A DNA stretch of 9,607 nt from Clostridiales bacterium (lineage in GTDB: Bacteria > Bacillota > Clostridia > TANB77 > CAG-508). Made by a program: the position numbers and the translations under genes. The DNA lies in contig SFKS01000025.1 in NCBI GenBank assembly GCA_004554705.1, forward strand, positions 1-9,607. Direction: 5' to 3'. Under the pieces are notes generated by a model, which was not told the DNA's origin, did no database searches, and was given only the letters and a program-made list of their open reading frames with translations. Of the stretch, positions 1 to 6,385 are shown in pieces; position 1 is the first letter of the stretch; each line of letters opens with the position of its first letter.

Positions 1-369
1 TTATTAGAACAAGTTGATAACAAAAGAATAGCTTTTAGACCAGCAGTAGAATTATCATATTTAAGTGAAGAAAATCAATATGTTGTAGAAAATATATTTG
101 AATTTGATGAGGTAACACCTTCTTTAAGTCAAGCAATAAGATTAAAGAAATTAGAACAAGAAGGAAACCTAACAGAAGAAAAAATAGAAGAAATATTGCA
201 ACAGGAAAAGCCAAATCAAAAAGAATATATAAAGATACACAATGAAAAAATAGAAAAATATATTCCAAGTAGAGTTAAAGAATCTGGAAATGTTGAAGAT
301 TTTATTATTCAATGTGTGCAAGATTATATTAGGCGAGAACGAATAAAACAAGAAAGAAATTCCAGATAG
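1..369 (+). CDS. parB: ParB/Spo0J-family partition protein, C-terminal part (5' end outside window)
   Basis: The frame is open from the first base and stops at TAG 367-369, giving the last 122 residues. The segments PAVELSYLSEENQ, TPSLSQAIRLKKLEQEG and KPNQKE are the ones I recognise from the region after the helix-turn-helix of ParB-like proteins carried by Bacillota conjugative elements. The rest is a charged helical tail ending in RRERIKQERNSR. Family knowledge: ParB proteins bind centromere-like DNA sites and spread or slide on DNA with CTP, working with a ParA ATPase to segregate plasmids, chromosomes or excised elements. The CTP-binding GxRR-type motif and the DNA-binding helix would lie upstream of the window and cannot be checked. 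It is the first gene of the visible region and is followed by a 207-base gap, so it probably ends an upstream operon. I see no clear terminator after it. The family call comes from recognition by eye, not from an alignment. Confidence 0.8.
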   Translation, partial: LLEQVDNKRIAFRPAVELSYLSEENQYVVENIFEFDEVTPSLSQAIRLKKLEQEGNLTEEKIEEILQQEKPNQKEYIKIHNEKIEKYIPSRVKESGNVEDFIIQCVQDYIRRERIKQERNSR

Positions 370-417
370 TGTGTGAACAAAATTAGATATATTTAGTTAT
401 ACTTGTTTGTGTGAACA
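370..417 (+). repeat. 10-bp direct repeat TGTGTGAACA after parB
   Basis: TGTGTGAACA occurs at 370-379 and again at 408-417, 38 bp apart start to start, immediately after the parB stop and upstream of the predicted promoter. The second copy continues to GTGTGAACAC, which is an imperfect palindrome (GTGT-GA-ACAC). The spacing is close to, but not exactly, a whole number of helical turns. This could be a regulator or partition-protein binding site, or chance. Nothing else in the window tells these apart. Confidence 0.3.
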
Positions 418-461
418 CTTTACAAAGTTTTCCCTTACAATCCCTTTTAAATACATACTAT

Positions 462-490
462 ATTACAAACTAAAAGAGAATTATTATAAT
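462..490 (+). promoter_or_regulatory. Candidate sigma-A-type promoter for the membrane-protein/adhesin block
   Basis: A perfect -10 hexamer TATAAT at 485-490 lies 17 bp downstream of ATTACA (462-467), which matches the -35 consensus at four of six positions. Transcription would start near 497 and leave a leader of about 80 bases before the ATG at 577. The surroundings are extremely A/T-rich, so other -10-like sequences exist (TACTAT 456-461, TATAAT 509-514). This pair has the best combination of hexamers and spacing. It is the only convincing promoter upstream of the surface-protein genes. Confidence 0.5.
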
Positions 491-561
491 ATTATTTAAT
501 ATATTTTATATAATAATTTATACATTTGTTTTTATCTCTAAAAAGCATATAATTAAGCTAT

Positions 562-567
562 AAGGAG
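562..567 (+). promoter_or_regulatory. Ribosome binding site AAGGAG that decides the start at 577
   Basis: AAGGAG at 562-567 directly abuts an in-frame ATG at 568, which is too close to serve as the start. The next in-frame ATG, at 577, is 9 bases downstream, the usual spacing. The protein therefore most likely begins MKSTKILV rather than MVVMKST. Confidence 0.7.
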
Positions 568-576
568 ATGGTAGTA

Positions 577-1205
577 ATGAAAAGTACAAAGATATTAGTT
601 TTAATAATTATAGCCTTAATAGTGGCATTATTTGTGAATATGATGATTATAAAATCAAAGACATTAAGTTTTAGTAAAATAGAAAATGAGAAAGAGATTG
701 TAACTGAAATAAATAATACTGATGACGAAGAAAAAGAAGATACAGAGGTAATTGCTGTTGAAAACAATGCTGAAGAACAAGAGAAAGTTGAAGAAATACA
801 ACAAGAAGCGGATATTGTAAATGTTAAAAATACCAATATTCAAGAAGAACCAAAGAAAGATCCAGTAGTTCAAAAAAGACAGTAGAAAAAGAAACAACAA
901 CAACAGTAGTTGAAACAAAAATACCAGAACAACCAAAGGAAGAAACAAAAGTTGAAATAAAACAACCAGAAACACCAAAGTGTTCAGATGGAAAACATGG
1001 TGTAGGAGTTGGTAATTCAAATAAATGGTTTAATAGTTATAATGAGGCAGTTTCATATTATGATAATCTAATATTGGATTATAGCAATAAAATACATAAT
1101 GGAGAAATAACATTTGAAGAATATAACAAACAATGTCCTTGTGGATATGAAATATGGAGTTGCCAATATTGTGGTAAATGGACTTTAAATTATTATATGA
1201 GATAA
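577..1205 (+). pseudogene. Signal-anchored membrane protein with Cys-rich C-terminus, frameshifted in an A run
   Basis: I do not recognise the family. From ATG 577 the frame encodes a short basic start, one hydrophobic segment (ILVLIIIALIVALFVNMMII) and a Glu-rich stalk, then stops at TAG 883-885 (102 residues). The -1 frame is open from 870 to TAA 1203-1205 and continues naturally: TVEKETTTT, a Pro/Glu/Thr/Lys linker, then a compact C-terminal domain with a cysteine cluster (CPCG, then CQYCGKW) close to the end. The run at 872-877 has six A; seven would join the halves into one protein of about 213 residues. The 3' part has no usable start codon, so it can be made only through the shift. The cause could be a real deletion, phase variation, ribosomal slippage or a homopolymer sequencing error. 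Topology suggests an external domain on a membrane-anchored stalk. The cysteine pattern resembles a zinc ribbon or disulfide knot, but the function is unknown. A terminator-like hairpin follows the stop. Confidence 0.65.
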
Positions 1206-1219
1206 TTAAATATTTTTAT

Positions 1220-1252
1220 AAGAGCAGGTTAATTAAAACTTGTTCTTTTTTT
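1220..1252 (+). terminator. Rho-independent terminator-like hairpin just upstream of the adhesin
   Basis: An 11-bp stem pairs 1220-1230 with 1237-1247, with two G-U pairs and a 6-base loop (AATTAA). It is followed by an unbroken T tract (1246-1252). It lies 15 bases after the stop of the frameshifted gene and only 8 bases before the adhesin ribosome binding site (GGAGG 1261-1265). No promoter fits between the hairpin and the adhesin start at 1274. Adhesin expression therefore needs read-through, a conditional hairpin, or mRNA processing that leaves the hairpin as a 5' stabiliser. Confidence 0.7.
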
Positions 1253-1273
1253 ATGGAAAAGGAGGAATTTTAA

Positions 1274-4200
1274 ATGTTGAAAAAGTTAAAAAGTAAAAGA
1301 ATTATAGCTTTTTTCTTACTGATGATAACATTATTAAGTACAACACAACCAATATTTGCAGCATCAGGAACAGGTAAATGGGTAGGAGGACAATTTGCTT
1401 CATTCATTAAAACAACTGATAATGCAAATACTCAATATGGAGTTTTATTAAGAAGATTAATAAATTACTCAACTAATGAACAAAGAACAGTTTTCTGTGC
1501 AGAACATGGTGTAGATTTTGATACAGGAACAGTTTACAATGGAAAATATTATACACCAGTTGATTCAAAATTAAGAAAAGCTTGTAAAGTAGCTTATTTA
1601 GGATGGTATAAACAACATGGAAATTATGTTATAGATGGAGGAACATCATCTGCATTAAAGAAACAATATGTTTTAACACAACAATTAATATGGGAAACAT
1701 TAGGACAAAGTAATGCAACTTTTATTGATAGTGGTATTCAAGCAGAATATGTAAGTTTTAAAAACAATATTGAAAACCAAATAGCACAAATGGATAGAAG
1801 ACCAAGTTTTGATGGAACAACAATAACTATTCAAGCAGGAGAAAGTAAAACTTTAAATGATTCTAATGGTGTTTTATCAGCTTATCCAAGTTTAGATAGA
1901 ACAACAAACGGAATAAGAGTACAACATTCTAGTGGTAGCAATTCAATGACAATATCAGTAGATGAAAATACTAATTTAGAAAACTATGTTATTACTGATG
2001 CAGAATTTAAGTCTTGGGGTATGATTAAAGATGGAACACAAGACCACGATTCAATGGTATTTTTTGAATTTGCAAGTGGAGTTCAAAATCAATTATATTC
2101 AATGGCATATAATGACCCAATAACATTAGCAGTTGAATTAAATATTGAAACATTTGGTAAGTTAGAAATAAAAAAATTAAATACAAATGGAGATTTAATA
2201 GATGGTGCTATATTCCATGTGACAGGACCAAATGGCTTTAATCAAGATGTAACAGTTACTAATGGGAAAATAACAATAGAAAAATTAAGAAAAGGAACAT
2301 ATACAATTACTGAAAAATCAGCTCCTAATGGATATTTATTAAATACACAAGCCTATAATGTCGAAGTACAAGTAAATCAAACAGCAAGTAAAGCTATTGT
2401 TAATGAAGAACCAACAGGTACTATACAAGTAATTAAGAAAAGTGAACAGGGAGATTTAATTAAAGATACTGTGTTTAAAGTTACTGCAAATGAAGATATA
2501 AAGAATGTTGCAAAAACTAAAACTTATTATACAAATGGACAGGTAGTTGCTAATATAAAAACAGATAGTAATGGATTAGCAGAAATTACAAATCTTCCAC
2601 TAGGTAAATATATTGTAGAAGAAACACAAGCAACAACAGGATATTTAATAGATAATACTAAACACAATGTTACTTTATCTTATAAAGGACAAACAGAAAA
2701 AATCGTATTAGAAAGTTTTGAAAAAATTGATACTACACCAACAGGAGAAATAACTGTATATAAAACTGATAGTTATAATAACAGACTAAAAGGTGCAGAA
2801 ATTTCTTTATATGCAAGAGAAGATATAAAAAATGTTGCAGGTACTAAAACTTGGTATAAAAAAGGAGATTTAGTTACAAAAGCAATTACAAATGATGATG
2901 GAATGGTAAAATTCTCTGATTTACATTTAGGAAAATACTATGTAAAAGAAACAAATGCTCCAGATGGGTATTTATTAAATACAAAAGAATTTGATACAGA
3001 ATTAAAATATAAAGATGCTAATACAAAAGTTATTTATATTGATGTTAATGGAATAAAAGATGAAGAACCAACAGGAACAATTACAATAATAAAGAAAGAT
3101 TCAGAAACTGGATCAGTACCACAAGGAGATGCAACATTTAATGGTGCAGTTTATAAGGTTTATGCAAATGAAGATATATACAACAAAGCAAAAACTAAAA
3201 AATTCTATTCAAATGGAGATTTAGTTGCAACAAGAACTATGAATGAAAAAGGAGAAACAGAAGATATAACAAATCTTCCTTTAGGAAAGTATGTTGTTAA
3301 AGAGGAAACTGCTCCAATAGGATACATGTTAGATAAAAATACTTATAATGTAGAACTAAAATACAAAGACCAATATACAAAAGTAATAACAGATACTAAA
3401 ACAAGTTTAGAGAATGTTAAGAAAATGGGAGTTCATATATTCAAATCTGGTATAAAAGAAAATTCTGGAGAAACACCAGGATTAGAGGGTGCAGAATTTA
3501 CTATAAAATTAAATTCAGCAGTAGAAAGAGCTTATGCACAAGGCTACACTTATGCAGAAGTTTGGAATGGAATTGATGAAAACGGAAACCAAGTAAAAGT
3601 TGATAGCAAAAGAGTAGCAGAAGCACAAGTAATAGCTCCTAGTTATGAAACAATAAAAACAGATAAAGATGGAAACGCATATACTCAAAAGAACTTACCT
3701 TATGGAAAATATATAGTTAAAGAATCTAAAACACCAACAGATTATGAAACAGCAGTTGATTTTACATTTTCTATTACAGATGATGAGTCAGAAGTCAAAG
3801 AAATAGCAAAAAAAACAAAACATTTAGTAGTAAATAATGAACAATTAGAAACATATATTAAGTTAATCAAAAAAGACTTAAAAACAGGAAAACTTGTTAC
3901 ATTAAATTCTACAACATTTGAAATTAAAGCAACAAAAGATATATATGATAGAGCTACTAAAAAGATATTATTCAAAAAAGGAGAATCTATTTCTCAAAAA
4001 ATGGGAAATACAACATACACATCATTTACAACAAATGCAGATAATATAGTTGTTCCAGATAGCTCATTTAATAGTAAAAATGATGATAAAGCAACAATTA
4101 CAACACCTTTAAAATTACCAGTAGGAAGTTACGAAATAACAGAAATAAAAGTTCCAACAGGCTTTTTACAATTAGATAAATCAGTTACATTTGAAATTAA

Positions 4201-6097
4201 AAATGTAAAAGATTATGACACAGACAAAGATGGAGATTTTATAAAAGAAGTCGTTGTTAAAAATGAGCAACCAACAGGAACTATTAAATTGGATAAAACT
4301 ATTGCATTAAGAGAAGATGCAGATACATCTTTAATTGATACATCAGACTTATCTGGTATAGAATTTAAACTTTCAGCAAAAGAAAATATTATAGATATGG
4401 CAGATGGTAGTGTAATTTACAAAAAAGGACAAGAGATTAAAAAATATAATCTGACTAAAGATGGAAAATTAACAATAACAAATCTTCCAATGGGAACTTA
4501 TGAAATAGTTGAAACTAAAACATTAGATGGACTTGTTTTAAATACAACAAAATATGAAGTTAAGTTTGAGCAAAAAGATTTAACTACAAAGATATATGAA
4601 ACAAAATTATATATTTCAAATGATACAACATTAGTTGAATTTTCTAAAACTGATATTACTGGAGATAAAGAACTAATAGGAGCAAAACTTACAGTATTAG
4701 ATAATGAAAATAATATTATAGATACATGGACATCAACAGAAAAAACACATAAAATTGAAGGCTTAACAATAGGAAAAGAATACACACTAAAAGAAGAAAT
4801 CGCTCCAGAGGGTTATGTAGTTGCAACAAGTATTAAATTTACTATAAAAGATACAAATGAAATTCAAAAAGTAAATATGATTGATAAAATTGTGGAAATG
4901 AGCAAAGTTGATATAGCAGGAGATGAAATCGAGGGTGCAACAATTCAAGTATTAGATAAAGACAACAAAGTAGTTGATGAATGGGTATCTGGTAAAGAAC
5001 CACATAAAATCAAAAATTTAGTTGAAGGAGAAACTTATACATTACACGAAGAAATAGTTGCAGATTCTTATGTAAAAGCAACTGATATTGAATTTAAAGT
5101 AATAACAGATAAAGAAACTCAAAAAGTAGTTATGATAGACAAAATAGTAGAAATGAGCAAAGTTGATATTGCAGGAGAAGAAATTGCAGGTGCAACAATT
5201 CAAGTATTAGATAAAGACAATAAAGTAGTTGATGAATGGGTATCTGGTAAAGAGCCACATAAAATCAAAAATCTAGTTGAAGGCGAAACATACACATTAC
5301 ATGAAGAAATAGTTGCAGATTCTTATGTAAAAGCAACTGATGTTGAATTTATTGTAACAACAGATAAAGAAACACAAAAATTAGTTATGATTGATAAATT
5401 AGTAGAAATAACTAAAACAGATATAACAAATGGAAATGAACTTGAGGGTGCAGAACTAGAAGTAACAGATGAAGATGGCAATATAATAGATAAATGGACA
5501 TCTACTAAAGAACCTCATAAAGTAAAAAGTTTAGAAGAAGGTAAAACATATATCTTAAAAGAAACTACTGCTCCTTATGGTTATGAAATTACAGAAGAAA
5601 TAAAATTCACAGTTACAACAGATAAAGAAACTCAAAAAATTGAAATGAAAGATATGCCAATACTAAAAAATGTAAAGGTAATTAAAATTGATACTGAAAC
5701 AAAAGAAGTTATTAAAGATAAATTCATATTTGCAATATATGAAGATCCAGAATGTACCAAACTTATTAAAGAGGTTAAATCTAATTCAGAAGATGGAATA
5801 GCTTTATTTGAAGAATTAAGATATGGAACATATTACATTAAAGAAATAAAAGCACCAAAAGATTATGAATTATCTAATAAAGTTGTTAAAGTAGAAATCA
5901 ATGACAAAGGTATATTTATAGATGATACACAAGTAGAAGAAAATGAAAATACAATCGAATTTACTTTTGAAAATAAAAAGATAGAAGTTCCTAAAACAGG
6001 AGTTGAAAGTAAACTTAAATTATTTGCCAGTGCAATAATTTTATCATTACTAGGAATAGCTTATGTAATTAAGCGTAAACAAAATAAAGATAAATAA
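1274..6097 (+). CDS. Sortase-anchored thioester-domain adhesin with about twelve SpaA/Cna-B-like repeats
   Basis: This is a 1607-residue secreted, wall-anchored surface protein. A signal peptide spans residues 1-30, with KKLKSKR, a hydrophobic core and an IFA/FAA cleavage site. Residues about 31-160 look like a thioester domain: VFCAE places Cys75 and TQQLIW places Gln136, the pair that forms an internal Cys-Gln thioester in adhesins such as SfbI, which bind host proteins covalently. A beta domain (about 165-290) follows. Then come Cna-B-like repeats starting near residues 295, 382, 491, 601, 718, 858, 1001, 1120, 1206, 1291, 1376 and 1462. Most show an early Lys (I-x-K-x-D), a Glu in the (T/K)E.AP.GY-type segment and a late Asn/Asp, the triad for stabilising Lys-Asn/Asp isopeptide bonds. 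Repeats 2-4, 6 and 7 are long, with an xEDIxN...Y..G insert; repeats 8-11 are short (85-86 residues). The C-terminus has VPKTG (1572-1576), a hydrophobic helix and a KRKQNKDK tail, so a host or element sortase is required. ATG 1274 has GGAGG 8 bases upstream. Probable role: attachment to host tissue or to mating partners. Confidence 0.9.
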   Translation: MLKKLKSKRIIAFFLLMITLLSTTQPIFAASGTGKWVGGQFASFIKTTDNANTQYGVLLRRLINYSTNEQRTVFCAEHGVDFDTGTVYNGKYYTPVDSKLRKACKVAYLGWYKQHGNYVIDGGTSSALKKQYVLTQQLIWETLGQSNATFIDSGIQAEYVSFKNNIENQIAQMDRRPSFDGTTITIQAGESKTLNDSNGVLSAYPSLDRTTNGIRVQHSSGSNSMTISVDENTNLENYVITDAEFKSWGMIKDGTQDHDSMVFFEFASGVQNQLYSMAYNDPITLAVELNIETFGKLEIKKLNTNGDLIDGAIFHVTGPNGFNQDVTVTNGKITIEKLRKGTYTITEKSAPNGYLLNTQAYNVEVQVNQTASKAIVNEEPTGTIQVIKKSEQGDLIKDTVFKVTANEDIKNVAKTKTYYTNGQVVANIKTDSNGLAEITNLPLGKYIVEETQATTGYLIDNTKHNVTLSYKGQTEKIVLESFEKIDTTPTGEITVYKTDSYNNRLKGAEISLYAREDIKNVAGTKTWYKKGDLVTKAITNDDGMVKFSDLHLGKYYVKETNAPDGYLLNTKEFDTELKYKDANTKVIYIDVNGIKDEEPTGTITIIKKDSETGSVPQGDATFNGAVYKVYANEDIYNKAKTKKFYSNGDLVATRTMNEKGETEDITNLPLGKYVVKEETAPIGYMLDKNTYNVELKYKDQYTKVITDTKTSLENVKKMGVHIFKSGIKENSGETPGLEGAEFTIKLNSAVERAYAQGYTYAEVWNGIDENGNQVKVDSKRVAEAQVIAPSYETIKTDKDGNAYTQKNLPYGKYIVKESKTPTDYETAVDFTFSITDDESEVKEIAKKTKHLVVNNEQLETYIKLIKKDLKTGKLVTLNSTTFEIKATKDIYDRATKKILFKKGESISQKMGNTTYTSFTTNADNIVVPDSSFNSKNDDKATITTPLKLPVGSYEITEIKVPTGFLQLDKSVTFEIKNVKDYDTDKDGDFIKEVVVKNEQPTGTIKLDKTIALREDADTSLIDTSDLSGIEFKLSAKENIIDMADGSVIYKKGQEIKKYNLTKDGKLTITNLPMGTYEIVETKTLDGLVLNTTKYEVKFEQKDLTTKIYETKLYISNDTTLVEFSKTDITGDKELIGAKLTVLDNENNIIDTWTSTEKTHKIEGLTIGKEYTLKEEIAPEGYVVATSIKFTIKDTNEIQKVNMIDKIVEMSKVDIAGDEIEGATIQVLDKDNKVVDEWVSGKEPHKIKNLVEGETYTLHEEIVADSYVKATDIEFKVITDKETQKVVMIDKIVEMSKVDIAGEEIAGATIQVLDKDNKVVDEWVSGKEPHKIKNLVEGETYTLHEEIVADSYVKATDVEFIVTTDKETQKLVMIDKLVEITKTDITNGNELEGAELEVTDEDGNIIDKWTSTKEPHKVKSLEEGKTYILKETTAPYGYEITEEIKFTVTTDKETQKIEMKDMPILKNVKVIKIDTETKEVIKDKFIFAIYEDPECTKLIKEVKSNSEDGIALFEELRYGTYYIKEIKAPKDYELSNKVVKVEINDKGIFIDDTQVEENENTIEFTFENKKIEVPKTGVESKLKLFASAIILSLLGIAYVIKRKQNKDK
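4631..5656 (+). repeat. Four tandem short Cna-B-type repeat units in the adhesin
   Basis: Units begin at 4631, 4889, 5144 and 5399 and are 258, 255, 255 and 258 bases long. Each starts (L/I)VE(F/M/I)(S/T)KxDI, contains a W(T/V)S...(H)K(I/V)..L..G..Y.L(K/H)E core and ends near Q-K-x-x-M-x-D. They form a separate subfamily from the longer upstream repeats, so they probably expanded from one ancestral unit. Confidence 0.85.
4889..5398 (+). repeat. Near-identical 255-bp tandem pair within the adhesin
   Basis: Units 4889-5143 and 5144-5398 encode 85 residues each and differ at only 6 (D/E, E/A, I/V, K/I, I/T, V/L). By codon comparison about 14 further codons differ synonymously, so the protein is more conserved than the DNA. 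Both carry VADSY where the other repeats have an AP.GY-type motif. The pair could change copy number by recombination, and it is a place where short-read assembly could collapse. Confidence 0.9.
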
Positions 6098-6105
6098 TAG
6101 ATGAT

Positions 6106-6131
6106 GGAGAGCTAGATTATTAGCTCTTTTT
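6106..6131 (+). terminator. Rho-independent terminator-like hairpin after the adhesin
   Basis: A 7-bp perfect core pairs AGAGCTA (6108-6114) with TAGCTCT (6121-6127), extended by G-U pairs on both sides. The loop is ATTA (6116-6119) and a short T run (6127-6131) follows. It starts 10 bases after the adhesin stop. The next ribosome binding site (AGGAGG) begins about 15 bases later, which repeats the arrangement seen before the adhesin. Confidence 0.7.
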
Positions 6132-6157
6132 AATTTGTTAAAAATAGGAGGTGTGAA

Positions 6158-6385
6158 ATGCCTAGAAGAAGAAACTTAAGAATGGAAACATATAACAAGT
6201 TAATAAGTATTGGAAAATCAACAGAAAAAGATATTTCAAATTTAAAAATAGAAGATTTAAAAGAAATAACGAAAGACCCTGATGTTTTGAATATTATTGC
6301 TTTACGAGAGTTTATTAAAGAACATAATACAATAGGGTATTTCAATTATCAAGAAACGAGAAAGGAGGAAACCGATGGCGAATAA
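6158..6385 (+). CDS. Small basic/helical protein of unknown function, coupled to the methylase gene
   Basis: This gene encodes 75 residues and is not a family I recognise. It begins with a basic patch (MPRRRNLR) followed by charged, probably helical segments (KDISNLKIEDLKEITKDPD, LREFIKEHN) and an acidic end. There is no signal peptide, membrane segment or cysteine. AGGAGGTG lies just upstream of ATG 6158 at good spacing, which supports the start. Its last 11 bases overlap the methylase start (ATG 6375, stop TAA 6383-6385). The methylase ribosome binding site (AAAGGAGG, 6361-6368) lies within its coding sequence, a layout typical of translational coupling. Small genes at this position are common in Tn1549-like elements, so a role in transfer or in regulating the methylase is possible, but that is only inference from position. 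Confidence 0.75.
   Translation: MPRRRNLRMETYNKLISIGKSTEKDISNLKIEDLKEITKDPDVLNIIALREFIKEHNTIGYFNYQETRKEETDGE

Noticed and set aside
35..351. Minus-strand open frames opposite parB
   Set aside because: They are Phe/Leu/Ile-rich products expected from the antisense of A-rich coding DNA. The parB frame has recognisable motifs.
374..410. Possible terminator after parB (AACAA...TTGTT)
   Set aside because: The stem is only about 5 bp with a long loop and no useful T tract, so I do not call it.
568..576. ATG at 568 as the start of the membrane-protein gene
   Set aside because: It directly abuts the AAGGAG ribosome binding site. The in-frame ATG at 577 has normal spacing.
870..885. Classical tandem-slip programmed -1 frameshift at A AAA AAG
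   Set aside because: The heptamer (872-878) is out of phase: the zero-frame codons are CAA AAA AGA, not AAA AAG. Single-tRNA slippage cannot be excluded, but a one-base deficit is simpler.
664..1020. 118-residue minus-strand open frame
   Set aside because: It is antisense to the A-rich stalk, giving a Leu/Phe-rich artefact. There is no ribosome binding site, and the plus strand explains the region.
4498..4785. 95-residue minus-strand open frame inside the adhesin
   Set aside because: It is a shadow of the adhesin repeat region, with no start signals and no recognisable motifs.
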